A stretch of DNA of 64,000 nt from Dasypus novemcinctus (taxonomy: Eukaryota > Chordata > Mammalia > Cingulata > Dasypodidae): positions 192,243,216-192,307,215 of the forward strand of contig NC_080673.1 in the NCBI RefSeq assembly GCF_030445035.2. Direction: 5' to 3'. Positions 1 through 10,960 of the stretch are shown here, in pieces. The translations under genes were made by a program, and so were the position numbers. The first letter of the stretch is position 1. Every line of letters starts with the position of its first letter. A model generated the notes under the pieces. It saw only the letters and a list, made by a program, of their open reading frames with translations, did not search any database and was not told where the DNA came from.

Positions 1-734
1 ATCCTTTGTCCATGCATCATCCATGTTATTTATTTTTATTTAATTTATTTAGTTATTGCGTCACTTTCCTTTTTCTTCACCTTGGTTTGCATTTCCCAAG
101 TATGGTACAGTACTAGGGGCCCCAGAATATGAATTAGATGTAGTTCATTCATTTATACTGCCATATGAAAGTTCATTTTGTGACTATACCAGTTTATCAA
201 TTTTTTGGCAATGGGCATTTGGATCATTACCAGTGTTTTTTTACTATTATGAATAATACAACTAAGAACATTCATGTATACATCTCTTGGTGCACATATG
301 AAAGAGTTTCTCTTTGACATAGACCAAAAGGGAAAATTGCTGGGTTATGTGGTATGTAAATGCTTATCTTAACAGAATGCCAAATTACTTTCCAAACTTG
401 TACCAATTTTTTCTCTTAATAGCTATGTGTAAGAGATCGATTTAATTCATATCTCCTCCAAAATTTGTCATTGTTCACCTTTTTTTTTTTTGTCCATTAT
501 ATTGTTTGCCAATGAATTGGTTCAACAGAGTACCTTATTTTTATCTTGATTTTCACTTTCCCAGTTATTACAGAGGTTGAAAGTTCTTTGTTTTATTTTT
601 GGCCAGTTCTGTTTCTGTTTCTATGTCATGTCTGGTCTGTCTATACTTTTAAAATCCATTGTCATTTGGGTGTTTTGTCTACATTTTGCATCTGAAATAA
701 CTCTTCATTATGTTCTTTTTAAAATATATATATA
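1..734 (-). mobile_element. Old L1 3'-region fragment
   Basis: The reverse complement resembles the 3' part of an old mammalian L1 (L1ME/L1MC-like). Phrases such as 'aataatacaactaagaacat' near 250, followed by 'aaaattgctgggttatgtgg' and 'aatgccaaattactttccaa', are the eroded equivalents of the ORF2 C-terminal coding region read on the opposite strand. It is more degraded than the adjoining L1 that begins at about 735. No open frame of note remains. The family is inferred from memory and the left boundary lies outside the window. Confidence 0.5.
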
Positions 735-3700
735 TTTTTATTGGGGAAGTTGTAGGTTTAAAAAAAAATATGCAGAAATAAAGAGTTTCCATATATCCTC
801 CCTATGGTTAACACCTTGCATTAGCATGGCAACTTTGTTACAATTAATGAGAATTATTATTATAATTATCCTGTAACCATACTCTACAGTTTGCATTATG
901 GTTCACTGTTTGTGTTATACAGTCCTAAGTATTTTTTCTTTTATGTTTTTATTCTAGTTACAGATAGACAACCTAAAATTTCCCCTTTAACAAATTCAAA
1001 TACATAACTTAATGGTGTTAATTATATTCCCACTGTTGTGCTACTATCACTACCATCCATTACCTAAACTATTCTATCACCTAAAAGAGAATTTCTGTGC
1101 CAATTAAGCATTACTTCCCCATTCCCCACCCTTACCCTAGTCCCTGGTAAACTGTATTGTAGTTTATGACTCTGTGAATTTTTTTTTCTAATTATTTGAT
1201 ATCAGTGAGATTGTCCTTGTGTCTAGATTATTTCACTCAGTAAGATGTCTTTAAGGTTCATTCATGTTGTCACAGGTATCAGAACTTCATTCTTTTTTTA
1301 TTCCATTGATGCATATACCATATTTTTAAATCTATTCATCTCTTGATTGACACTTGGATTGCTTCCATTATTGGCAGTTGTGAATAATGCCACTATGAAT
1401 ATTAGTGTGCAAATAATTGTTAGAGACTAAACTCTCAATTATTTTGAGTACATATATACCCAATGGGATTGCTGGGTGTAACAGTTTGAAGCTGGGTGGA
1501 CCCCAAAAGATCATGTCCTTAGAGAGAGTCCATTCCTGTGTATTTAAACCTACTGTAGGTGGGATCTTTTGATTAAATTCCTTCAGTTAAGGGCCTTTGA
1601 TTAGATAGCATGGCCCAGAATGGGTCTTAATCCTCTTACTGGAGTCCTTTGTAAGTGGGAAAAACATGCAGAGGCACAGAGACAAATTTCTGGAAGCTGA
1701 GAGAGGAAGCCCAGGAAGCCAGAAGCTGAAATCATTGGAACCATGAGAGAGAAATCCACAGGAGCAGAGAGAAAGCCAGAGCCAGTCAGAAGCTGAAAGC
1801 AACAGAGCCTGGAGGAGAAGGCAGAGACTAGCAAATACCACCATTGTGCCCTGCTACGTGCCTGATGACCCACAGCAGCAGCTCAGGGAGAAAGCATCTC
1901 CTAATGATGCCTTGATTTTGACATTTTTCACCACCTTGAAATTGTAAGCTTTTAAACTGATGAATCTCCATTGTAAAAGGCAAACCATTTCTGTTACATT
2001 GCTTCGGCAGCCTTAGAAAACTATAGCTTTGGGTCATATTGATACTTCTGTACTTAACTTTCTGCAGAAACACCAAACTGTTCCCCACACTGGTACCATT
2101 TTACATTCCCACCAACAGTAAATGAGTGTTCCTATTTCTCTATGTCCTCTCCAACACTTGATATTTTCCTTTTTTTTTCCCAATAGTAATTCTAGAGTAA
2201 TAGCCATTCTAGAGGCTGTGAAATGGTACCCCACTGTGATTTTTATTTGCATTTTTCCTTAACATTTAATGATGTTGAACATCTTTTCAGGTTTTTTTCT
2301 TTTGGCTATTCATAAATCTTTTGATAAATGTCTATTCAAATATTTTTCTTTTTAATGGGGTTGTTAGACTTTTGTTGTTGACTTGTAGGATTTCTTACAT
2401 ATTCTGAATAGAAACACTTATCAGATAAATGGTTTCCAAATATTTTCTCATAATATTGTCACTTACCTTTATGATGAATTCTTTTGATGTAAAAACTTTT
2501 TAATTTTTATGAAGTCTCATTTATCTATTTTTTTTCTTCTGTTGCACATGCTTCTGGTATAAAATCTAAGAAATTATTGCCTAATGAAATATTCTGAAGA
2601 TGCTTCACTTTCTTTCCTCCTGGGAGTTCTCTAGTTTTAGTTCTTATATTTAGGTCTTTGGTCCATTTTGAGTTTGTTTTTGTATATGGTATGAAGAGGG
2701 GTCCATCTTCATTCTTTTGCGTATGGATATAGAGTTATCCCAGCCCCTTTGGTTGATGAGACTATTCTTTCCCAGGGAGTGAACTGGAAACACTTGTCAA
2801 AATCGATTAGCCATAGATGTGAAGATTTATTTCTGAGCCCTCAGTTTGATTCTCAGATTGGATGAAGTGTTCTATCTGTAACTGTCAGATCTAGTTGGTT
2901 TATAGTATTGTTCAAGTCATCTATTTCCTTATAGATGTTCTGTCTAGATGTTCTATTATTGAAAGTTGTATATGAAAGTCTCCTCCTATAAATGTTTAAG
3001 TTGTCTATTTTTCCGTTCAGATCTGTTAATAATTCCTCACATATTTTTTGGGTTATGTCATTAGATTCATGTATATTTATAATTGTTTTCTTTTCTTGTT
3101 GAGTTGAACCTTTTATCAGTATAAAATGACTTTCTTTGTCCCTTTTAACAGTTTAACCTTAAAGTCTATTTTATCTGTTATTAGTATAGCTATGGCAGCT
3201 CTCTTTGGTTTTATTTGCATGGCATATTTTCCCATCTTTTCACTTTTAACTTAATTGTGTCTTTGAACTTTAGTGCATCTCTTATAAACAGAAGATACTT
3301 GGATCAGTCTTTTTTATCCATTTTACCAGTCTCTACCTTTTTGCTGTAGAGTTTAATTCATTTAGATTTAAAGTAGTACTGATAAAACAAGAATTTCTTG
3401 AGCCACATTCCTATTTGGTCCTTATAAATCTTATACTTTTTTGCCCATGAAAACTTCCATTAATATCTACTTTCACATTTGTTTGATTTTTTCATGTGGT
3501 AAAATTTTGATTCTATTCTGATTGATTTCTGTATATATTTTTCATATATTTTCTTTGCGATTACCATGGAAATTAGATTTAACATCCTAATTCTATTACA
3601 ATCATTTTGATTTGACATCAACTTAATTTCAATAGCCTACACATACCCTGTTCTTGTACCCCTGTCTTCCCATCTTTTTGTTTCACTTATTACAAATTAT

Positions 3701-3840
3701 AACTTTGTACAGTATATATCCCAAACCACAGATATATATTAATTTTTATGCGTTTGTATTTTTGAACCTGTATGAAGTAAAAAGTGTAGTTACATACCAA
3801 AAAATATATCACAGTAATACTGGCATTTATAATTCCCTGT
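735..3840 (-). mobile_element. L1 LINE, minus strand, internally deleted
   Basis: Read on the minus strand, this runs from inside the region upstream of ORF2 (about 3840) through the endonuclease N-terminal part (about 3400-2870), across an internal junction, through the ORF2 C-terminal region, to an A-rich 3' end at about 735. It is collinear with the longer minus-strand L1 at 22706-31676. Position 2862 in this copy jumps from sequence equivalent to about 24245 in the other copy to sequence equivalent to about 28995, so most of the reverse transcriptase domain is missing. An LTR interrupts it at 1477-2029. The frames are heavily broken. Confidence 0.8.
1477..2029 (+). mobile_element. Solo LTR inserted in L1
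   Basis: This ~550-bp block begins 'tgtaacagtttgaagctg' and ends near 'ggcagccttagaaaactata', the terminal style of ERVL/MaLR-type LTRs. Its flanks rejoin to a continuous L1 phrase: 'gattgctggg' before it and 'gggtcatatt' after it, so the L1 was cut here. The target duplication is short and imperfect ('ctggg' against 'ttggg'). I recall similar LTRs in xenarthran genomes but cannot name the family. It is younger than the L1 that hosts it. Confidence 0.6.
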
Positions 3841-4794
3841 ACAAGAAAAATCTTGAAAACTATTCCCAAGTGAAGGATTTAATATTAATTTCACTTTACA
3901 AATGTGTGGGTGTGTTTGTTTACTTAGAAGAATATATGAAAAAAAGTTTATTACAAAAAGTCAGATTATAAAGATCATCACGTATCTTCTTCACATCTTT
4001 GTATTTTAATATTATACAATAAATAACGATTACTTTATGGAAATCAATAAAGAGATCATTCAAATTTCAGAAAAGTTTACAATCTAAAAAAGAAAGAAAG
4101 AGTACTTTCTATATCACAAATTATTTTATTCTAACTCAGGCACAAAGGAAATCATTAACTAGTTCTAGAGGTTTTATTAGTGGCTGATGGACCCTTCAAT
4201 TTCAAATCTAAAACCTATAAATTGCCCAAGTTTCTTAAAATACATAGCTCAAAAAAAAATTTTTAAGATGTTATAATCATTAATGCTAACTAGAATTGTC
4301 ATTACTGAATCAAAAAACCAAAATATAAAACCTTTAATACCGTGGCTTTATGATGTGACCCAACACAAAATAAATCACATACAATTCCTGGGCCCCCTTG
4401 TATCAAGACTGAGTAGAACTTTATCCAGTGCCAGATATACAACTTTTTACAGAACAGAACTAGGAAGCTCATTATTAAATCTGTACTTGAAGAAGCAAAT
4501 GGACAGCAATAGGCTTAGAATTTGTTTCTAAATCACACTTTTTGGTATTGGGGCAACGTATGCATGTCAAAAAACTAATTCAGCAAAAATTGGAATATGT
4601 AGATTCAGGATTTATTAGAATCTTAAAGAGTAGTCTTTGCTGATTTTGTTGCTAGGATAGTAATTATAGTGTATACTTTAAAATATATAAGTGTTGTAGA
4701 AAAAACAAGACAAAGTAGGAGATAAAATTGTGATTTAAACTTTCCTACGTAATAACACCAATAATCCATCACAGTTTTAAAAAGGCTGTCACCT
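3841..4794. other. AT-rich stretch, nothing recognised
   Basis: I see no gene, RNA or clearly recognisable repeat here. The sequence is AT-rich and lacks long frames. An 82-codon frame at 4283-4531 has no family resemblance that I can identify and is probably chance. Confidence 0.4.
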
Positions 4795-4940
4795 TTGTTA
4801 ATTCATTCAATCTGCATAATAACCCTTTGAACCTTATAGGGCAGGAATCATAGTCCCAATGAGGTAATTGAATTGCAGAAGGCTTCTCATTCCCAAGATA
4901 ACCTAATGGACAAGTGATGGAGCCAGGATCACCCCCAGAT
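4795..4940 (-). mobile_element. MIR SINE fragment
   Basis: The phrase order 'taattcattcaatctgcataataacc', then a 'gaggtaattgaattgcagaag' block, then 'caagtgatggagccaggatc', follows the minus-strand MIR consensus (oligo-purine core, then the tRNA-derived part). It is strongly diverged, as expected for this mammalian-wide family. Confidence 0.6.
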
Positions 4941-5517
4941 CATTTTCTCTAAATTCAATGTTTTTTTTTTCCCTCTCATAATGGGATATAGGAGATACGG
5001 CTACTTAGTAATTGACTGAACTGCCAGGGATATCTATTTTTCCATTTCCTAGATGTAGTTGGGAAATGAATCAGTTTTACAAGAGAAAATGTATTCCATT
5101 ATGGAATAATTAAATCAGCTCTCCTCTTTTATGGAAGAAAAGAAAGCAGCAGTTTAGCAACTCAAAGAAACCAAATGAGATGTGGAGGCAAATTAACGCC
5201 AAGGAGTCAATTGGAGAAACTAAAGAGTAACACAGGTGTCAAAATACGGACACATCACGGGAAAAGTATGCAAGACTCCTGCCAAGGTTCTATCTTAATT
5301 AAGCATACTGGTCCTTTGGCTGCGGGATAAGTGGAGTGAGGGGAAAGGCAATGCCACTGGATTAAAGCTGGAGTGTCCCTTTTCACAGAGTACGTTGGGA
5401 ATGGGGTGAGGGAAGGGGAATGCAAATTCCAAGAGCAAAGATTCAAGGTTGGTTGGGTCAGAGGGGCTATGTCGGTGGGTGATAAAGAATGAACTTTTTT
5501 TTCCTCCATTCATCAAC
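4941..5517. other. No feature recognised
   Basis: No gene or named repeat is seen. The 5255-5516 frames on the minus strand are overlapping chance frames next to the CFL1 retrocopy and do not match cofilin. The right edge carries T-rich runs that fit the remains of the retrocopy's poly(A) tail. Confidence 0.4.
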
Positions 5518-6562
5518 CTTTTTGTTAGTTTTTAATTGAGGATTCCTTTATAGTCCTGGGTCCACCAAGCAGCCAGGACCAGGGGAAAGGGGGAAGTAGA
5601 CCGGTGGGGGCAGGACAGAGTCAATTCCACAACATTCCTTTTATACACAAAACTAAACAGACAAGCACAGAAGTCACTATTGCTGTTAGAAGCTGGCAGC
5701 GTGGGAAGGGGTAGGAAGGAAGAGATGGGAACAGGGGGTGCCAGTCATTAAAAAAATACAGGCCGTCCCAAACTGGGGTGCCTGGAGGGTGAGGGGGGAC
5801 TTGTTCTGCTTCAACCCAAGAGGAATCAGAAGATCAAAAGCAGTTTGGGGAAGCTAGAACCATCAGGGGTGGAGGGAGAAGGAAGGTTGTGTGTGCGTGG
5901 CGGGGCACTGTTGGGCAGCTGGGGTGAAGCGATTGCCCTCTACCTGCTGGGATCTCCCCAGCCCCTCCAGTCTGGCAGGAAGGGGGCAGCCCGCAACCCC
6001 ATGGTCAGATCTGGGGCTGCGGGAGGCTCACAAAGGCTTGCCCCAGGGAGATGATAGTGCTGCCCCCCAGCTTCTCTGCCAGGGTGCAGCAGTCCTTGTA
6101 GCAGTTTGCCTGTAATTCATGCTTGATTCCTGACACTTTCTGCTTGATGGCGTCCTTGGAGCTAGCACAGATCATTTTGCTCTTGAGGGGTGTTCACTCA
6201 AGCGCCCAGAAAATAAACACCGGGTCCTCCTTCTTGCTCTCCTCGGTCTCATAGGTCGCGTCATGGAGGGCATAGCGGCAGTCTTGTCCGGAGGCAGCAT
6301 CTTGACAATAGGGGTAGTCGCCAGAGTGGCCCGCAACACCTACTGGGACCTCCTTGCCCTTTTCCAGGATGATGTTCTTTTTGTCCTCGCTGCAACAGAA
6401 AAAGAACAGCCTTCTTGCGCCTCCTCACCTCCCCTGGGGTTGACGACTGACGCACCTTCATGTCGTCCGACACCTTGATGACGCCATCAGAGACAGCCAC
6501 ACCGGAAGCCATGTTTCTGCGGGAGAACCAGAGAAAGGAGAGCGGTGGCAGTAGCTGCTAGA
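5518..6562 (-). pseudogene. CFL1: Processed cofilin-1 retropseudogene
   Basis: Cofilin-1 is an actin-depolymerising protein of about 166 residues. On the minus strand an ATG at 6512-6510 opens a frame beginning [20 protein letters not shown], which is nearly the cofilin-1 N-terminus and keeps Ser3, the regulatory phosphorylation site. After about residue 38 (near 6395) a one-base insertion shifts the frame. Cofilin coding sequence then continues in another frame to an in-frame TGA at 6196-6194 and a C-terminal part ending near 6020. There are no introns. About 500 bp of recognisable 3' UTR follows (to about 5520), then T-rich sequence at the tail position, and about 50 bp of 5' UTR precedes the ATG. 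This is an L1-style processed copy of the whole mRNA, and it is broken. Its GC content is well above its surroundings. I see no clear target-site duplication. Confidence 0.93.
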
Positions 6563-6669
6563 AGCAGACTCATGAATAGTAAGCTTTAATACAGAGAGTA
6601 TAGGCCTTGAAAGATAGTAGGAAGATCCTTGTTAAAATAGATTTGATGTAGTTTATAAGCAAAAAACAG

Positions 6670-7010
6670 ATGAAAAAAATATTCATTCACGTGTTGGTTG
6701 AATAAACCTAAATTGAGTGTTAAATGCTAGAAAATCTGAGATCAAAACACCACTTTTTTTTCCTGTGGGAATTCAATGTATAGTTGAGGAGCCATATATA
6801 AAAATTGTAGTGTGATGTGTGCAATGATAGAAGATTCTTGAAGCATCCAGGGAAGCATCCAGCATTGTAGGAAAAAGTTATAGGTACTGAGTCTTGAAAG
6901 ATGTCTAAGAGTTAGCAGTGGGATGAAAATGAGGAGGTTGCCTACCGTGAAAAGGAGTAACAACAGAAGGACCATGCATGATAAAGCTTGAGATAGTCAA
7001 ATAGAAAGTC
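6670..7010 (-). mobile_element. Possible L2 fragment
   Basis: The segment 'cattcacgtgttggttgaataaacc' and then 'gtcttgaaagatgtctaagagttagc' is in the order and style of a reverse-oriented L2 3' region. It is highly diverged and could be a related old LINE. Confidence 0.4.
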
Positions 7011-8019
7011 AGCACCCTAGAGAGGATGAGGATGCAAATATGCAAACCATCAGGGTTGGTAAAGTTGCTATTAAAAAAATCACCCCCGCCCCCCCAAAAA
7101 AAACAAGTTACAGTCAGAAAGGATGAGCACTGCAGGTTCTTGTGGGCCCCAAATCTACATAGACATTTGTTTAAGAAATACTAAGTTTTGAAAAATGGAC
7201 AATTAAAAAAAAAAACCTGCTTATTAATATGCAACTCTGTTACCCCAAATCAGCTGATGCCATTGGAACGGGATACTATTAGCTTAGGTCCAGATTGTGA
7301 AAAATCAGAGGAGAAGAAACCAAAGAATATCAGGTTTCAATCTATATGGAGATAGGAGAACCAATTTTGTATTTTTAATTTTGGGGATTCTGGACATTTC
7401 AATGTCCCAAATACATTTCCTCTATGTAATATTAGGAATTCCACTATCAAACTTTAGAGTAGAAATATCTTCAAGGAAATAAAACATGATCCATTAATTT
7501 TAAACTTGGCTTCAATAAAAAAAAATCAGAGAAAATTTTGAATGTGTAGTTCCTGTGAGCCCTTCTTGAAGAAACTACTGAAATATGAATTTTAGACAAC
7601 AAAGAGGTGATGACTGGAGAATTTATAGCAAAGAAATAGTCAATAGTTCACTTACTTAGAAATAGAATGAAGACTAAAACAAATATGAGAATTTTAATTA
7701 CAGAACAGAATATAAATGCTGTAAATTGTAAATGTTCACAATGTAGAAATTACTATAGTTGGGAGAAAAGGGTGAAGGTAATGTAGGTATACTTATTTTC
7801 TTATCCTTTTATAACCAGGAGTAAAAAGATATCATTTCAAGATAATAACTCACAGAAACATACAATCAACTAAAATTGAAGGGTTAGGCTAGGGGAAGAT
7901 GTGGTATATCTCAATTTTGTCATTGCTTATAAAATTTCTTTTGACACTGTACAATGAAGGATAGGCTTAAGTATATTATTTCTTCATGATTATAATGAAA
8001 TTACCTAGAAAAAATATAG
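7011..8019. other. AT-rich, no feature recognised
   Basis: It contains simple A-rich and C-rich runs (for example near 7081-7105). No gene is visible, and no repeat can be named with confidence. Parts may be L1-derived, given the L1 that follows. Confidence 0.35.
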
Positions 8020-8900
8020 AAACTTTCCAAATGACTGGAAGAAACACAACAAAGAAAGCATAGACTATGTAGTGAAAGATTTTTAAAAAGGAAAGAAAAT
8101 CTATAAAATGGAAAACCTAACCAGATGTCAGCATTAAGACTAAACATATCTAACATGTCAGTAGCTAAATGAGCTTAATGTCATAATTTTTAAATATGGC
8201 TGGATTATAAAGCAAAACTAAGTTATATGCTGAAGAAAGAGATACATATAGAATAAAGAAAAGTTGAAAAGAAATACATTGAAAAAGGCACACCAGGGAA
8301 ATACAAGTTAAAGAAAATAAGTATGAGAACATATATGTCAACTGGATGAACCTCAGAGACCATAACATTGGGTGAAATAAGCCATACACAAAATGTCAAA
8401 TATTATATGATCTCTATGATATTAAATAATTAGAAAAAGGAAACTTATAGACTCAGAACCTAGAATACAGGATACCAGGGGCTGGGGAGGGATAGGGAAT
8501 GGGAGTTAATGCTTAATTGGCACTGAGTTTCTGTTTGGGGTGTTGGAAGAGCTTTGGTAATGAATGGTGGTGATGGTAGTACAGCATTGTGAATGTAATT
8601 AACACCATTGAACTAGATAAATGTGGTTAAGTGGGAAACTAGGTTGTATATAAGCTACTAGAATAAAAATTTTTGAAACAAACAAATGTAGACCTGTGAA
8701 ACACAAAGTGACCTCTAATGTAAACTTAATAATATAATTTTAAAAATTTTTCATCAATCATCACAAAGGTAACACACTAAGGCAATGTGCTCATAATAAG
8801 GAAAACTGCATGTGTGTATGGGGGGAAGGGATTGGTATATGGGAATTCTGTATTCTCTACATGTTTTTTTTTTTTTTTAACCTATAACTTTTCTAGTAAA
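8020..8900 (+). mobile_element. L1 LINE remnant ending in a 3' UTR
   Basis: From about 8320 the sequence carries the ORF2 C-terminal coding pattern ('ggatgaacctcagagacc', 'ggtgaaataagcc') followed by an L1 3' UTR ('ggataccaggggctgggg', 'ggtgatggtagtacagc'). It ends near 'aacctataacttttctagtaaaac', the 3' terminus shared by other L1s in this window. The upstream 8020-8320 part resembles the endonuclease region, so an internal deletion is likely, but that part is weak. Confidence 0.65.
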
Positions 8901-9315
8901 ACAAATGAATTCCTGTCTTTGTATGAGACAAAGTTGAAACCAAAGCTAAAAAGCACTAACTAAAACAAAGAAGTGCACTTTACAACTTTAAAGAGTGATG
9001 TGGGCTATGGGTAGGAGGCTCTTTGTGACTTAATAGATAACCTAAACTGTCTGTGACTTGTGGGTGTGGGACGATAAGAGGCTGCAGTCCTGCCCTTGGT
9101 AACCATGGCAGTGACTCCAGCCCCAGGAAACCGGTTTAACAATGCAAAGTCTATAAACTTTAAATATTCAGAAAAATGCAGACCAAATGGACTAGAGGCT
9201 TATCTGGAATGTGTGAAGTCTACGCTGGGGGCTTATCTAAGATGTGGAAGATATATATGCTAATTTAAGCCTATTGAGAACTGAAACAAAAGGACCATTT
9301 AACCTTTTCTCTCCG

Positions 9316-9323
9316 TATAAAAG
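9316..9323 (+). promoter_or_regulatory. TATA box of the solo LTR
   Basis: TATAAAAG lies 66 bp upstream of the AATAAA of the same LTR, in the expected U3 position. It is a plausible core promoter, but no activity is shown. Confidence 0.6.
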
Positions 9324-9388
9324 AAACTCAAAAGTCTTGTTGGGGGCTGGGGTTTGCAACAGGAAGCTCCCGAGTTCGGCTGGCCTTC

Positions 9389-9394
9389 AATAAA
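9389..9394 (+). terminator. Polyadenylation signal of the solo LTR
   Basis: AATAAA sits in the R region of the class I LTR and is followed by T-rich sequence. It is an RNA 3'-end signal rather than a transcription terminator in the bacterial sense. Confidence 0.55.
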
Positions 9395-9568
9395 CCATTT
9401 TTCCTTCTCAAAATCATTCCTGAGTCCTGGCCTCTCTATACGCGAATAATTGAACCTCTATCAAAATTCTACAACAAGAGTACCACATTTAAGAGCTAAT
9501 AAATATGAATCTATTTGAAATAAATAATATGACATACCCATACATTTAAAAAATAAAAATACTATGAG

Positions 9569-9986
9569 GGGGAAGTGGACTTGGCCCAATGGATAGGGCG
9601 TCTGCCTACCATATAGGAGGTCCATGATTCAAACAAACCCTGGGCCTCCTTCACCCATGTGGAGCTGACCCATGTGCAGTACTGATGTGTGCAAGAAGTG
9701 CCGTGCCTCGCAGGGGTGACCCGGCATAGGGGAGCCACACGTGCAAGGAGTGTGTGCCATAAGGAGAGCTGCCCAGTGCGAAAGAAAAGTGCAGCCTGCC
9801 CAAGAATGGCACCGTACACACAGAGAGCTGACACAACAAGATGACACAACAGAAAGAAACACAGATTCCTGGTGCCGCTGATAAGGATAGAAGTGGTCAC
9901 AGAAGAACACACGGCGAATGGACACAGAGAGCAGACAACTGGGGGGAGGGAAGGGGAGAGAAATAAATAAAAAATAAATCTTTAAA
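9569..9986 (+). mobile_element. DAS-III-type SINE, full length
   Basis: The tRNA-like head starts near 9570 and has an A-box-like 'ttggcccaatgg' and a B-box-like 'gattcaaacaaacc'. A GC-rich body follows, then 'acaactggggg', a short G/A-rich stretch and an 'aaataaataaaaaataaatc' tail. Flanking copies of 'aaaaatactatgag' (9555-9568) and 'aaaaatactaagag' (9987-10000) are the target-site duplication, differing by one base. This matches the armadillo DAS-III family as I remember it. The B box holds an AAAC insertion-like change, so this copy is probably silent. Confidence 0.9.
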
Positions 9987-10000
9987 AAAAATACTAAGAG

Positions 10001-10960
10001 AAATAAATAGAAACATAATTGTAATAGAAAATTTTAATTAAACTCTTTTAATACATGACAGACCAGGTAGATTAAGTAAGGACATTGAATGCCTGAAAGA
10101 ACATAATAAATGATAAAACTCTAATAAAAGTATGCATTGTAGAACTATCCTGAAATAATTTTCTTTCATTGCTTTTAGAATATTTGCATAAACTAAGAAA
10201 ATATTAAGTTACACTGAAAATCTCAGCAAAGTCTAAAAAGTAGAAATAATACAGATAGCATTCTAATTACAGTGCAACAAAACTATAAAGTAAAATGAAG
10301 TAGAAAAAAATCAAAGATTTTATTATGGTGATGATTTTAAAATTCACTCAAACATTTCTGAGTCAAAGAACAAAAAAAACTTAAAATAATGATATTGAAA
10401 GTATTATAAATCATAACTATCGAATAAATCTAAAGCTGCTCTTAGCTAAAATATGAAAGTCTTAAACACATATTAATAAATTAGAAAAAATAAAAAATTC
10501 ATACATATAGCTTCCAAATGAAGAAATTGGAAAGAGAAAAATAAAATAGATCTAAGGCAAAAGAAAGGATAAATAAAGATAATGTATTAATAAGAAATTA
10601 ATGATGGTTGAGCTAATAAATATAGGATACCAATTTTTTGAAAAAGGGAAGCACAATAAATAAATTCAGAAAAAACAGAAATAGCAAACATACAAATCAA
10701 ATCATTCTAGGGGAAATGACTAAAAACAGAGGAAATGGGAAGACTTATGAGACTACTTTGCTTAGCAATATGCAAGTAAGTTTGAAAATGTGAAGGAAAT
10801 GAATGAGTATAATGAATGATTATCTGGAAAAGCTTAAGTTACTAAAATTGACTCCAGAAAAAATAGAAAATCTAAAAACACCAAACACTATAAAATGCAA
10901 GTATGCAGAGGTAAAAACACAATCACGCACACATATAAGAGCAGCAATGGATTCTAGTTT
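10001..10960 (+). mobile_element. Old L1 ORF2 fragment
   Basis: A-rich plus-strand sequence follows the order of L1 ORF2 between the endonuclease and the reverse transcriptase. Stretches such as 'gatttaaaattcactcaaaca' give way to 'cttagctaaaatatgaaagtc' and 'aataagaaattaatgatgg', and then a degraded 'gattatctggaaaagc'. The frames are broken. The DAS-III SINE at 9569-9986 may lie at or inside its left edge. Confidence 0.5.

Larger units (their letters stand above)
8996..9476 (+). mobile_element. Solo LTR of a class I (gamma-like) ERV
   Basis: A 481-bp unit starts TGATGTGGGC and ends CTACAACA, so it has the TG...CA ends of an LTR. It is flanked by the 4-bp direct repeat AGAG at 8992-8995 and 9477-9480. 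It carries a TATA box (TATAAAAG, 9316-9323) and a polyadenylation signal (AATAAA, 9389-9394) in the usual order, and a U5-like end. The 4-bp duplication and the layout suit class I endogenous retroviruses. There is no internal sequence, so it is a recombined solo LTR. Homology to a named family was not tested. Confidence 0.82.

Noticed and set aside
9569-9640. Possible tRNA gene
   Set aside because: The A-box and B-box-like sequences belong to the tRNA-derived head of a SINE. No complete cloverleaf or terminator run follows, and the same head starts all seven DAS-III copies.
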